A DNA stretch of 64,000 nucleotides from Olavius sp. associated proteobacterium Delta 1 (GCA_902749685.1 CACVKW010000165.1:16242-80241); one strand, 5' to 3'. Numbered from the stretch's first letter, positions 48,057-56,762 are shown. Numbers and translations: made by a program. Notes: generated by a model from the sequence alone, not told the origin.

Positions 48057-48263
48057 GACGATATTTATTCTTCAAAATAAATCCGGGTATCATGTATTTT
48101 CCCTCTTCTTTTTGACCATGGTATCCGGTTTTTATTCATAGCATATCAGGTGTAAGCCCAACGAGTGGTCAGGCGGAAAGGAGAAATCCTGATTATTGAA
48201 CCGACACCCGAAAGCAAATTCACCCGGCTTGTTAATATTTTCCTTGTTACTCGGTGCTGAGTA

Positions 48264-48902
48264 TTAAGCTTTTTTAAAACCGGGGAAAAAGCTCTCCAGA
48301 TAGGCATAACATGCCTTTATTGCATCTACCGCGCGATACCTGTCGGCAGCGATCAAAGATTCAACCCAGAACCCATCCATCATGGCCGTCAATGATTCAG
48401 CAATCGCTGCCAGAGTCATACCGTGAGAATTAAATCTTTCATCGACTAATTGCCGCAAAATATGTTCGATTGCATTATCCCATTCGCGGTCATGGGCTTC
48501 ACAAATTTCCAGATAGGTTTTGCGTGAGGGTGCTTCTCCCCAGTATGCAAGCCAGATGGCGACTTTCTTAGTGTCCCCGATGGGTGACGTTAGAATGGTC
48601 ACAATCACCGCGGCTATCTGATCAACCGGCGACGTGCCGGCATCAGCAACGGCATTTCGCCAGCCTTCGTCAAATTCCTTATATAAAGTACGGAGGGTTT
48701 CAAGGAGAAGCTGTTCCTTGCTTTGAAAATGAAAGTTACCGATACCACGGGATAGACCCGCTTTTTCAGCTACTTTCGCCATGGTCACGCCGGAGAAGCC
48801 TTCTGAGGCAATGACCTCCATTGTCGCCTCAAGAATTCTTTGACGGGTCTGTTGCTTTTGCTCAGCCCGCGTCATAAAGCCTATTTTGTTGGTGACAGCC
48901 AT
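48264..48902 (-). CDS. TetR-family regulator, BetI-like
   Basis: This is a 212-residue TetR repressor. The HTH lies at about residues 16-62 (RILEATMEVIASEGFSGVTM, then VAEKAGLSRGIGNFHFQSKE). The C-terminal ligand domain resembles the BetI group by eye (AVIVTILTSPIGDTKKVAIW). ATG 48902 has GGGA upstream. ATG 48875 is also possible and would give the more usual MTRAEQKQQTRQR start. The gene is divergent from the PotA-like gene, with a palindromic operator candidate between them that overlaps a promoter. It likely represses the transporter and is relieved by a cationic ligand. That is inferred. Confidence 0.88.
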   Translation of the reverse strand: MAVTNKIGFMTRAEQKQQTRQRILEATMEVIASEGFSGVTMAKVAEKAGLSRGIGNFHFQSKEQLLLETLRTLYKEFDEGWRNAVADAGTSPVDQIAAVIVTILTSPIGDTKKVAIWLAYWGEAPSRKTYLEICEAHDREWDNAIEHILRQLVDERFNSHGMTLAAIAESLTAMMDGFWVESLIAADRYRAVDAIKACYAYLESFFPGFKKA

Positions 48903-48940
48903 GCGAATTCCCAAATTCTATAAATTAATAAAAATTTTTC

Positions 48941-48974
48941 TTGACAATTATCATTGGATGAACGTATAGTCAAC
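48941..48974 (+). promoter_or_regulatory. Sigma-70 promoter with TetR operator candidate
   Basis: TTGACA (48941-48946), an 18-nt spacer and TATAGT (48965-48970) drive the transporter genes. A 22-bp near-palindrome (48953-48974, ATTGGATGAACGTATAGTCAAC) covers the -10. A close copy stands at 52015-52036. Confidence 0.65.
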
Positions 48975-49157
48975 TAAAATTTTTTACTGAACGGCCATAT
49001 AGCCAATGAAGTAAAGAATCCTTGACCAAAGAGGACCAGGTTTTCTATATTGGATTAATCTATCTTGGGTTGAACTTGTCCGCCTCAGGCGGACCGCAAC
49101 GGGATTTGTGTGGCAAGAAACAATTGGGTGTCAATCATCTGCATAAAGGAAGAAGCC

Positions 49158-50264
49158 ATGGAGGAAGAAATAGCGGCAAACCGGGCCCAAAATACAAAAG
49201 ATGACATGTCCGGCGGTCCACCTGCAGAAGCGGAAAATCTTAGCGGTCTCTCGGTTCGAAACATCGATAAGCGATTCGAAGATGTTGAGGCCATTAAAAA
49301 TGTCTCCCTCAGTGTGCATGAAGGGAAGTTTTTTACCCTGCTAGGCCCCTCGGGCTGTGGAAAAACGACGTTGCTTCGTATTATTGCCGGTCTGGAACTA
49401 CCGGATGCCGGCCAGGTAATATTGGGCGGTCAGGATATTACCTCACTGCCGGCCACCAAACGCCAGGTCAACACGGTCTTTCAAAGTTACGCCCTCTTTC
49501 CCCATCTGAGTATTTTTGAAAATGTGGCCTTCGGGCTGCGCTCCCGCAAGGTGCCGCAAAACGAGGTTGAAAGCCGGGTGAACCGACGTTTGGAAATGCT
49601 GGGTCTGGAAGAGATGGCCACGCGATTCCCGCACCAGTTGTCCGGCGGGCAACAGCAACGGGTTGCTTTGGCCCGGGCTCTGGTCAATGAGCCGCAAGTG
49701 TTGCTGCTGGACGAACCCATGTCCGCGCTGGATGCAAAATTACGTGCCCAGGTTCAGGTCGAACTCCGACGTCTGCAGCGCAAACTCGGTCAAACCTTTA
49801 TTCTGGTCACCCACGATCAGGCCGAAGCCCTGGTGGTCTCCGATCAAATTGCCGTGATGAATCAGGCCGAAATTGTTCAATTCGGCAGTCCCAAAGAAGT
49901 CTACGAGCATCCGCGAACTTGTTTTGTGGCGGAGTTTCTGGGAGCAGCCAACCTGATCGAAGGCACCAAGCAAAATGATCGGATCGAAACCGACCTGGGA
50001 ACTTTTCAACTGGAAAGCAGCCCCACCTGGAATCGCGGCACCGTAGCCATTCGCCCCGAGAGGATTCAAATCGTACCGCAGCCGCCGGAAAGAAACGGCG
50101 TTAAAGCCACGGTTCGCGAGGCCATCTACCGCGGTACCAACGTTGATCTCTGGCTGGAGCCGGGCCCCTTGCGAACGCGCACCGCAGCACATCGCAACTA
50201 TGAACCGGGTGAGGAAGTTTGGCTGGAGCTTCCGCCGGAAGGGTTGGTGATCCTGGATGAATAA
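49158..50264 (+). CDS. Polyamine-type ABC transporter ATP-binding protein (PotA-like)
   Basis: This is the importer ATPase of the spermidine/putrescine (POPT) group, 368 residues. The ABC domain has Walker A GPSGCGKTT, signature LSGGQQQR and Walker B LLLDEPMSALDAK. A C-terminal TOBE domain follows (TVAIRPERIQIVPQPP). ATG 49158 is chosen for AAAGGAAG upstream; earlier in-frame codons lack a site. It overlaps the next gene by 8 nt. The operator at 48953 lies just upstream. Substrates in this group are polyamines or similar cations. No PotD-type binding protein is encoded here. Confidence 0.9.
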   Translation: MEEEIAANRAQNTKDDMSGGPPAEAENLSGLSVRNIDKRFEDVEAIKNVSLSVHEGKFFTLLGPSGCGKTTLLRIIAGLELPDAGQVILGGQDITSLPATKRQVNTVFQSYALFPHLSIFENVAFGLRSRKVPQNEVESRVNRRLEMLGLEEMATRFPHQLSGGQQQRVALARALVNEPQVLLLDEPMSALDAKLRAQVQVELRRLQRKLGQTFILVTHDQAEALVVSDQIAVMNQAEIVQFGSPKEVYEHPRTCFVAEFLGAANLIEGTKQNDRIETDLGTFQLESSPTWNRGTVAIRPERIQIVPQPPERNGVKATVREAIYRGTNVDLWLEPGPLRTRTAAHRNYEPGEEVWLELPPEGLVILDE

Positions 50265-51162
50265 AATGCTTATCTGGTATGGTGAATTAACCACCCGACA
50301 GAATCTCGCAAAAAGAGGTCTCGGATTTTTAGGTGCCGGCATCCTCTGGCTGATGCTGTTTCTGGTATTGCCGGGATTGGTTTTAATCGTTGTCAGCTTC
50401 ATAAGCCGCGGCGCCTACGGGCAGCTTGAATGGACCTTTACCGTAGAAAATTACAAACGTTTTCTGGGTTTCAGCCTTTTCGGCTGGACGGCAGACTATA
50501 TCATGATTATCTGGCGCTCTGTCTGGGTGGCGTTTATGACCTCTCTCATCAGTGTCGTCATGTCTTACCCGCTGGCTTTTTTCATCTGCTCGCGGCCGGA
50601 GCGCAAACGCTACTTCTGGCTGACCTTAATCATCATTCCATTCTGGACCAATATGGTCATCCGCACCTATGCCTGGTTCCTGATTTTGGCACCCGAACTG
50701 CCGTTTGCCAAACTGGCCGCTTTTCTGGGGTTGATCCCGGCGGGTTCTCCGCTTTACCCCAATGCTTTTGCCGTTTATCTGGGCATGGTTTCCATGTTTC
50801 TGCCTTTTGTCGCGCTGCCTCTTTATTCCAGTGTCGAGCGCCTGGACTGGTCGCTGGTGGAAGCAGCCCAGGATCTGTATGCCTCACGGATACGGGTGTT
50901 TACCCAGGCCATATTGCCCCAGACCCTGCCGGGTCTTTCGGTGGGCGTCATCCTGACCTTTGTGCCGGCCATGGGGATGTTTGTGGTGCCGGATCTTCTG
51001 GGTGGGGCCAAATATATGCTGGTTGGCAACCTGATTCAGCAACAGTTCGGCACCAGCCGCGACTGGCCCTTTGGAGCCGCCATCAGTATGGCATTGATGG
51101 TGCTGACCATGATCAGCCTGCAGTTGTACCGGCGCCGGGGCAAGGAGGTTCATATCCTATGA
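50257..51162 (+). CDS. Polyamine-type ABC transporter permease (PotB-like)
   Basis: This is a 301-residue permease with about six membrane helices. The first is at residues about 24-46 (GILWLMLFLVLPGLVLIVV). The EAA loop is EAAQDLYASRIRVFTQAILPQT. The early-loop residues SYPLAFFICSRPERKR are typical of PotB/PotH. The start overlaps the PotA stop (ATGAATAA) and its stop overlaps the next start (ATGA), so all three are translationally coupled. Confidence 0.92.
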   Translation: MNKMLIWYGELTTRQNLAKRGLGFLGAGILWLMLFLVLPGLVLIVVSFISRGAYGQLEWTFTVENYKRFLGFSLFGWTADYIMIIWRSVWVAFMTSLISVVMSYPLAFFICSRPERKRYFWLTLIIIPFWTNMVIRTYAWFLILAPELPFAKLAAFLGLIPAGSPLYPNAFAVYLGMVSMFLPFVALPLYSSVERLDWSLVEAAQDLYASRIRVFTQAILPQTLPGLSVGVILTFVPAMGMFVVPDLLGGAKYMLVGNLIQQQFGTSRDWPFGAAISMALMVLTMISLQLYRRRGKEVHIL

Positions 51163-51950
51163 GACGCAACCATTTTCTGGTGACTGCGATGGCCATGTTT
51201 ACCGTGGTCTTTCTCTATCTGCCGCTGCTGTCCGTCGCCGTATTTTCGGTCAATGCAACCCGTTATGGTCTGGTTTGGAAAGGATTCACCCTGGACTGGT
51301 ACACCAAACTCTTCCAGAATGAATTTATTCTGGAAGCCGCCTGGAACACCCTGGTTCTGGCGGTGGTGTCGACCCTGGTGGCCACCGTGCTGGGCACGCT
51401 GCTGGCCATCGGACTCGATCGGTTCCCCTGGGGAAAAAAATCCAGTACCTTGCTGGATGTGGTTTTACACATACCGGTGGTTATCCCCGACATCATCCTG
51501 GCTGCGGCCCTGGTGGTCGCCTTCGGGCTGCTGCGGTTTGTGTCTTCGGTTTTCGACCCGGGATTATTCAACATGATCCTCGGCCACATCACGTTCCAGA
51601 TTGCCTTCGTGGCCCTGGTAGTCCGCAGCCGCCTGGTTACCATCGGCCGCGATATCGAGGAGGCTGCGCGGGATTTGTTCGCCACCACACCTTATCTGCT
51701 GCGCAGGGTGACGATCCCCCTGCTGATGCCGGGCATCATTGCCGGTGCCATGCTGGCGTTCACCCTTTCGCTGGATGATTTCGTGATCAGTTTTTTTACC
51801 GCCGGCCCGGAATCAGTCACACTACCTTTATACATATACGCCGCCGTACGGCGAGGCGTTACACCTCAGATTCATGCCCTGTCCACGCTGGTGGTGTTGG
51901 TAACCGTGATATTGATTTTCGCAATGGAAAGGTTTACGCGCAAACGATAG
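51159..51950 (+). CDS. Polyamine-type ABC transporter permease (PotC-like)
   Basis: This second permease has 263 residues and begins MRRNHFLVTAMAMFTVVFLYL with AAGGAGG 10 nt upstream. The EAA loop EEAARDLFATTPYLLRRVTIP and the segment LSLDDFVISFFTAGP are standard PotC features. A long in-frame extension upstream overlaps PotB and is not used. The missing PotD suggests that the binding protein is elsewhere or borrowed from another system. Confidence 0.92.
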   Translation: MRRNHFLVTAMAMFTVVFLYLPLLSVAVFSVNATRYGLVWKGFTLDWYTKLFQNEFILEAAWNTLVLAVVSTLVATVLGTLLAIGLDRFPWGKKSSTLLDVVLHIPVVIPDIILAAALVVAFGLLRFVSSVFDPGLFNMILGHITFQIAFVALVVRSRLVTIGRDIEEAARDLFATTPYLLRRVTIPLLMPGIIAGAMLAFTLSLDDFVISFFTAGPESVTLPLYIYAAVRRGVTPQIHALSTLVVLVTVILIFAMERFTRKR

Positions 51951-52014
51951 TTGTCGGGAATCGTTAATTGAGATCAAAGATTAACGGCAATTTTTAAATA
52001 AAAATCATAATTTC

Positions 52015-52036
52015 ATTGAATGTACGTATAGTCAAT
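52015..52036. promoter_or_regulatory. Second TetR operator candidate
   Basis: ATTGAATGTACGTATAGTCAAT is a 22-bp palindrome (centre TACGTA), 18 of 22 positions identical to the site at 48953-48974, including the TATAGT. It probably controls the genes that start with the SDR remnant, so the TetR protein may govern both transcripts. Confidence 0.65.
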
Positions 52037-52127
52037 CAGGAGGCGCCGAACATTCAATCGAAGGTAAGCCAGTCAATATAATTTGAGAGTCAATGGCGAC
52101 TCTTTCCTGACACGAAAGAAAGGAAAG

Positions 52128-52807
52128 ATGATGGATCAAGCCTGGACGAGAATCAAGGCGAACTGATGAAGGTCACCAATAAAGTGATTTCGGATAAAAA
52201 GCTTGCCGACCTGATGGATCGTGGGCAAGTTAAAAATTTGGTAGACCGCGTCATCAATGATTTCGGTCGCATCGACATCCTGGCTAACAATGCCGGCATG
52301 GTCCAGGTCGGGCAGGAAGAGTCTTTTGTCAACATGGCAGATCTGGCGCCCGCTGACTGGGATGAAGGCATTGACCGCAATCTCAACACCTGTTTCAACA
52401 TTACCCACGCAGTTCTGCCGACGATGATTAAAAATAAATACGGACGAATTATCAATGTTTCATCCGTGACCGGTCCGGTTGTGAGCAACCCGGGTGAAAC
52501 GGCTTACAGCGCTGCCAAGGCCGCGATGGTCGGCATGAGCCGAAGCCTGGCAATCGAAGTGGCCAAATACAATATCACGGTGAACAATGTTGCCCCGGGC
52601 TGGATCGGGACCGGTTCGTCAACGCAGGAAGAAAAAGTGGCGGCGCAGAACACACCCATGGGCCGTGCAGGCACATCCCGGGAAGTTACCAACCTAATTG
52701 CCTTTCTGGTATCAGATGAGTCGACTTATATTACGGGACAAATGATTGTGATCGACGGCGGCAATACGATCCAGGAATATAAGGGGCCGAGTGATTTATA
52801 TTATTAA
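52128..52807 (+). pseudogene. SDR oxidoreductase lacking its N-terminal NAD-binding part
   Basis: This is a short-chain dehydrogenase remnant. The catalytic half is intact: NNAG, the Ser in NVSSVTG, YSAAKAAM with the Tyr-x3-Lys pair, and the C-terminal ITGQMIVIDGG. The TGxxxGIG Rossmann part, about 65 residues, is missing. A good ribosome site (AAAGGAAAG) precedes ATG 52128, but that frame stops after twelve codons. The dehydrogenase frame opens at about 52166. This suggests an internal deletion and frameshift rather than a shorter enzyme. The TetR operator copy lies upstream. It may once have headed the second operon. Confidence 0.75.
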
Positions 52808-52842
52808 GCAATGAATCTTTAACCCCCAAAATCACAATATTC

Positions 52843-53082
52843 ATGCAACAAGACAACCAAAACAATAAAGTAGTACTGATCACCGGCGGTATCGGCCGGG
52901 CCAGTGCCGAGCGGTTTCTCAAGGACGGATTCCGTGTTGTGATTGCTGATTTAAACAAAAGCCTTCTGAATCAGGCTCTGACGGTGCTTGAGGAAAAACA
53001 TCCCGGTAATGTGATAAGCGTAGAATGTGATGTGACAAAAACAGATGACTGCCGGAGGGCAGTTAATACTGCCATCCCTTGA
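52843..53082 (+). pseudogene. SDR oxidoreductase N-terminal fragment
   Basis: This is the first 79 residues of a short-chain dehydrogenase (VVLITGGIGRASAERFLKDG, then VVIADLNKS and ECDVTKTDD). The glycine loop reads TGGIGR, three residues shorter than the usual TGGxxxGIGR. The frame ends before the NNAG strand, at the border of a heptad repeat array. It is a decayed second SDR paralogue, not the missing front half of the preceding gene, since it lies after it. No function is expected. Confidence 0.7.
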
Positions 53083-53094
53083 ACCCTGCTTGTC

Positions 53095-53157
53095 CTTCGC
53101 CTTGTCCTGTCGAAGCTCGAAGAGCGAAGTCGGAAGCCTGAGAGGCGAAGTAGGAAA
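53095..53157. repeat. Heptad array, GCGAAG-type, at the SDR fragment end
   Basis: Nine words (cttcgcc, ttgtcct, gtcgaag, ctcgaag, agcgaag, tcggaag, cctgaga, ggcgaag, taggaaa) are in 7-nt register. The first ones are complementary in type to the later ones. It starts 12 nt after the SDR fragment stop. Confidence 0.75.
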
Positions 53158-53186
53158 TCCATGAACTTTTACTCGGAGATTAAACA

Positions 53187-54179
53187 ATGGATGCAGCCAA
53201 GTTAGCTAAACTGCGCGAAAAATATTCAGATGAGAAGACGGTCGAATCACAAGAATCAGTCGACAACAGAGTTCCTTACGCCGGTGTACCTACCCTGCTG
53301 GATATGCCGTATCAGCCGGAATTAAAAGACTTGGATATCGCTTTAATCGGGGTACCTTTTGACCTGGGAGTTTACAACCGGGCCGGTGCGCGTCTGGGCC
53401 CTAAGGCGATTCGCAATGTGACGCGGTTTGGATCGATGAATCATTTTAATAAAATCACGCCCTCCACCCTCTGTCGAATCGCGGATGTCGGGGATGTGCC
53501 TGTTCAGCACCGCTACAGTCTCGATGAAGGCATTCGTGATATCGAAAAATACTATCATCATATAATAGATGCGGGAATTGCGCCGTTATCCGCCGGTGGT
53601 GATCACTCCGTAACCTATCCGATACTGAAGGCGGTGGGACGAGAAAAACCCTTAAGCCTAGTTCATGTGGATGCTCATTGTGACACCGACGGCTGGATGG
53701 GAAATTCCAAGTTCTATCATGGTGCACCGTTTCGCAATGCCGTGCTGGAAGGCGTATTAAATCCTGAACGGACAATTCAGATTGGAATCCGGGGTCCTGC
53801 AGAGCCGGTCTGGAAATTTTCGTATGACTCCGGCATGACGGTGATTCATATCGAGGACTTTGTTGAAATGGGCATAAAAGAGGTCATTCAAAAAGCCCGC
53901 GCAGTGGTGGGCGACGGCCCCACCTATATTTCATTTGACGTGGACGGTTTGGACCCGGTTTACGCACCGGGCACCGGAACACCTGAAATTGGCGGGTTGA
54001 CGACCCGCGAAGCCCAGGCCCTGATCCGAGGCCTGCGCGGCTTGAATTTGGTGGGCGGCGATGTCGTGGAAGTTGCACCGCAATATGATCCCACTACCAA
54101 CACCGCCAGAGCCGGGGCCCAGATGATGTTTGAGATTCTATGCCTTTTGGCGGAAGCGACATCGGCGCGCACCGAGTAG
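53187..54179 (+). CDS. Ureohydrolase, agmatinase/guanidino-acid hydrolase family
   Basis: This is a 330-residue binuclear-metal enzyme of the arginase/agmatinase superfamily. It hydrolyses a guanidino group to urea and an amine. Metal ligands are visible: His140 in GGDHS, Asp162, His164 and Asp166 in DAHCDTD, and Asp251 and Asp253 in SFDVDGLDP. The VPFDLGVYNRAGARLGP stretch resembles guanidinobutyrase/guanidinopropionase and guanidine hydrolase relatives more than arginase. The metal is normally Mn, but Ni-dependent members exist (guanidine hydrolase). A nickel importer and CooT lie just downstream, so Ni use is plausible. The natural substrate is not decided by sequence. Confidence 0.9.
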   Translation: MDAAKLAKLREKYSDEKTVESQESVDNRVPYAGVPTLLDMPYQPELKDLDIALIGVPFDLGVYNRAGARLGPKAIRNVTRFGSMNHFNKITPSTLCRIADVGDVPVQHRYSLDEGIRDIEKYYHHIIDAGIAPLSAGGDHSVTYPILKAVGREKPLSLVHVDAHCDTDGWMGNSKFYHGAPFRNAVLEGVLNPERTIQIGIRGPAEPVWKFSYDSGMTVIHIEDFVEMGIKEVIQKARAVVGDGPTYISFDVDGLDPVYAPGTGTPEIGGLTTREAQALIRGLRGLNLVGGDVVEVAPQYDPTTNTARAGAQMMFEILCLLAEATSARTE

Positions 54180-54214
54180 TAGTTCTTAATTGGCGCTAAG
54201 GGTATAGTGGGAAT

Positions 54215-54288
54215 GTGAAGCCAGGAGGCTGGGAAGCTGACGGATCAACATCGATTTTATCCTTCAAGCTTTCCAGCCATAGCTTGTA
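54215..54288. repeat. Heptad words with inverted partner, AAGCTG-type
   Basis: gtgaagc, caggagg, ctgggaa and gctgacg at 54215-54242 face complementary-type ccttcaa, gctttcc, agccata and gcttgta at 54261-54288, both with 7-nt steps. Confidence 0.5.
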
Positions 54289-54328
54289 TGAATTAATCAA
54301 CAATAATATTCAAAGGAGTTAATTTACA

Positions 54329-55669
54329 ATGACTAGCAGCAAAGAAGCAATCTTACAGGAATTGAGAGATCGGACACCGAAATCGGGCGAGTACTGGGAG
54401 CAGTCCAAAGGCCTGGTTCCCGGCGGTTTGATGAGCGGAGCGCGTAAAATGGAGCCCTACCCCGTTTATGTCGAACGCGGCAAAGGTGCTTACACCTGGG
54501 ACATTGACGGCAACCGCTACCTCGATTGTGCCATGTCGTTCGGCGTGCACGTGCTGGGACACGGTCCGGATGCGGTCCTGAAAGCATTGCACGAGCAGTG
54601 TGAATTGGGGATGAGCTATGGAATGCCCCATACCCGGGAAGTGGAGTTTACCCGGCGGCTGATCGAGAGTGTCCCCTGCGCCGAATTGGCCATGGTCTGC
54701 AATACGGGAACCGAATCGACTATGCTGGCCTGGCGCCTGATGCGCGCTGCCAGCAACAAGCCCATGATTGCCAAATTTGAAGGCTGCTATCACGGATGGC
54801 ATGACTACGCCCAGTGGAGCGTTTTTGCCGAACCGAAAACCATGGGACCGGAGGACCGTCCCAATATGTCTCCGGGTTCCGCCGGTATCCCCGACGGCGC
54901 CAAAAGCACTGTACTGGTTTTGCCATTTAATGAAAATGCCTTCCGGTTGATCGAGGAGCATGCCCATGAATTGGCCGGGGTGGCGATTGAACCGGTACTT
55001 GGCGGTGGAATGTTGACCGTTGACAAAGCATTTATACAGAAACTGCGGGAAGTCACCCAAAAGGCCGGCGTGTTATTGCATTTTGATGAGGTGATTACCG
55101 GGTTTCGGCTGGCCCTGGGCGGTTGTCAGGAAATAAGCGGTGTGCTGCCGGATGTTGCCACTTACGGCAAAATCATCGGTGGCGGGCTTCCCATCGGTGC
55201 CGTCGCCTGTTCCAAGGAAATGGTGGCCATCGCCCAGAAAACCGATGATGGATTCTCGGCGGCCGGAACTTTCAGCGGTAATCCGTTAACCCTGAGTACC
55301 GGTGCCGCCATGTTGAAATATCTGCAGGAAAATCGTCAAATATATGCAGATATGATGGCCAAAGGCGAATATCTGCGCAACGGGTTCAATGAGTATTGCA
55401 TCTCTAACGGCTATCCCTTCTGCATGACCGGCATTGGATCCATGTTCCAGATTCATGCCAAGGCGGATCTACCGGTGCTGGCGCGGGATCTGTTAGGCCA
55501 GGATGAAGATGCGCTGACCGAGCTGCAACTCCACTTCCGGCTAAACAAAGTCCTGCTGCCCTGGATGCATCTGGCTTTTTTCTCTGCCGCCCACACGCAG
55601 GAAAATATCGCAGAAATGCTGCGGGCCTTTAAGGCCTCAGTGGCAGGCGTGATGGAGTCAAGGTCCTGA
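54329..55669 (+). CDS. Class III aminotransferase, glutamate-1-semialdehyde mutase type
   Basis: This is a 446-residue PLP enzyme near the HemL/aminotransferase-III boundary. VCNTGTESTMLAWRL is at 123-137, FDEVITGFRLALGG at 252-265, and Lys281 in TYGKIIGGGLPIGA binds the cofactor. HemL itself is shorter and cooperates with GtrA-type context. Here the neighbours are a ureohydrolase and polyamine-type transporter, so an amine- or amino-acid-directed aminotransferase is more likely. GGAG precedes ATG 54329. It follows the ureohydrolase by 149 nt. Confidence 0.85.
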   Translation: MTSSKEAILQELRDRTPKSGEYWEQSKGLVPGGLMSGARKMEPYPVYVERGKGAYTWDIDGNRYLDCAMSFGVHVLGHGPDAVLKALHEQCELGMSYGMPHTREVEFTRRLIESVPCAELAMVCNTGTESTMLAWRLMRAASNKPMIAKFEGCYHGWHDYAQWSVFAEPKTMGPEDRPNMSPGSAGIPDGAKSTVLVLPFNENAFRLIEEHAHELAGVAIEPVLGGGMLTVDKAFIQKLREVTQKAGVLLHFDEVITGFRLALGGCQEISGVLPDVATYGKIIGGGLPIGAVACSKEMVAIAQKTDDGFSAAGTFSGNPLTLSTGAAMLKYLQENRQIYADMMAKGEYLRNGFNEYCISNGYPFCMTGIGSMFQIHAKADLPVLARDLLGQDEDALTELQLHFRLNKVLLPWMHLAFFSAAHTQENIAEMLRAFKASVAGVMESRS

Positions 55670-55731
55670 TACCACGGCCTGCGGTTTTTGTTGACATATG
55701 GAACACGATTATTTAAATAAGAGACAACATC

Positions 55732-55760
55732 AGGGTTTTGAAAAACCCTATTATTTATTT
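55732..55760 (+). terminator. Terminator after the aminotransferase
   Basis: A 7-bp stem (agggttt/aaaccct, loop tgaa) is followed by a T-rich run (attatttatttattt). It is placed between the aminotransferase gene and the DUF3842 gene. Confidence 0.55.
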
Positions 55761-55851
55761 ATTTTATCTATCCATCTATGAATAAAGGCCATGAAGGCAT
55801 GCCGGGGGCGGTTCTTTGTGGTTTTTGTGTTCAAATGGGTTAAGATCTACC

Positions 55852-56274
55852 ATGAAAAGAATCTGTGTCATTGACGGCCAGGGCGGCGGCATCGGTGCGA
55901 CTCTGATAAAATATCTGAAGGAAGCCTACGGGGAGTCGATTGAGTTAATTGGTTTGGGAACCAATGCCATTGCCACCGCTCAAATGCTGAAGGCCGGTGC
56001 CAACCGCGGCGCTTCCGGTGAAAATGCTATCGCCCAGACCGTGGTTACAGCCGATCTGGTCGTGGGCCCCATTTCAATCTCGTGGGCCAATGCCATGCTG
56101 GGAGAGGTGACTCCTAAAATGGCAGAAGCGGTTATGTCCTGCCCGGTGCCAAAGATCTTACTGCCGCTAACCCAGGAACCCGTGGTGCTGGTTGGTCTGG
56201 AGAGCGAGCCGTTGCCCCATCTGGTCCAACGTGTCGTCAATGAAAAGATCAAGGAGGTATTAGCTGATGTGTGA
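55852..56274 (+). CDS. DUF3842 family protein
   Basis: This is a 140-residue protein with a Rossmann-like start (MKRICVIDGQGGGIGATL), matching DUF3842 as I know it. The remainder has repeated Gly/Ala helices and VGPISISWANAML. The biochemical role is unknown. It overlaps CooT by 8 nt (ATGTGTGA), so the pair is coupled. DUF3842 next to a CooT gene suggests a nickel-related role, which is inference. ATG 55852 is chosen; the in-frame start at 55816 adds a low-complexity extension. Confidence 0.8.
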   Translation: MKRICVIDGQGGGIGATLIKYLKEAYGESIELIGLGTNAIATAQMLKAGANRGASGENAIAQTVVTADLVVGPISISWANAMLGEVTPKMAEAVMSCPVPKILLPLTQEPVVLVGLESEPLPHLVQRVVNEKIKEVLADV

Positions 56275-56455
56275 GGCCAATGCTTATATTGCTAGCAATG
56301 ATAAAGAAGAACTCATTTTAAAATCAGTAGACCTGGTAACACCGCAGGATGACGGCGGGTTCTTGCTGGTCGACATTTTTGGAACCCAAAAATTAATAAA
56401 AGGCAAACTCAAACAGATGAATTTAGTCGATCATAAAATCATTTTCCAGGAATAG
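56267..56455 (+). CDS. CooT-like nickel-binding protein
   Basis: This is a 62-residue small beta-barrel protein of the CooT family. It starts MCEANAY, so Cys2 sits where the CooT Ni(II) site uses its cysteine. The rest (LVTPQDDGGFLLVDIFGTQK) is typical. In Rhodospirillum CooT helps nickel delivery to CO dehydrogenase. AAGGAGG is upstream of the overlapping start. No CO dehydrogenase is in this window, so the client here is open: it could be CODH elsewhere or another nickel enzyme. Confidence 0.8.
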   Translation: MCEANAYIASNDKEELILKSVDLVTPQDDGGFLLVDIFGTQKLIKGKLKQMNLVDHKIIFQE

Positions 56456-56489
56456 AATCCCCAACCCGCCGCGGCGGGATTGGGGGTTA
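56454..56489. repeat. GC-rich hairpin after CooT
   Basis: The palindrome cccgccgcggcggg is flanked by pairing aatcccc/gggggtt. It may terminate or stabilise the CooT transcript, but it lacks a T-tract. Confidence 0.45.
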
Positions 56490-56648
56490 TCGGTTAAGGA
56501 TTTACGCGAAACACCTTTTTGATTGACAAGATTATCTCATCTTTGCTAATCGTTTTCTCCGGGGCAAGAAGCTCCGGCAAACCGCTTACCAGTAAAATAG
56601 ATGACACGCTGGACGGTTCTGATTTAGCATTTTAGCAAATTATCGAAT

Positions 56649-56702
56649 AAAGCCACGAAGGCTGCACCCTCTAAGTGGGGTTAGCGATCGTGGCTTTTTT
56701 AT
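56649..56702 (+). terminator. Terminator upstream of nickel importer
   Basis: A perfect 10-bp stem (aaagccacga/tcgtggcttt) with a 29-nt loop is followed by TTT. It separates CooT from the nickel importer genes. No known riboswitch pattern was recognised in the loop. The rest of the 56456-56762 gap shows nothing further. Confidence 0.65.
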
Positions 56703-56762
56703 TGGGGTAATGCCACATTATCCCTGATGTGAGGATAAGAACCCGTTTATGGGGGAACAAAA

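Noticed and set aside
50430..51158. Long plus-strand upstream extension of the PotC-like frame
   Set aside because: It overlaps PotB in another frame and reads as low-quality protein. The true start is ATG 51159 with AAGGAGG and an ATGA overlap.
56649..56702. Riboswitch upstream of the nickel importer
   Set aside because: The loop does not match NiCo, cobalamin, guanidine or fluoride classes as I know them; a simple terminator explains it.
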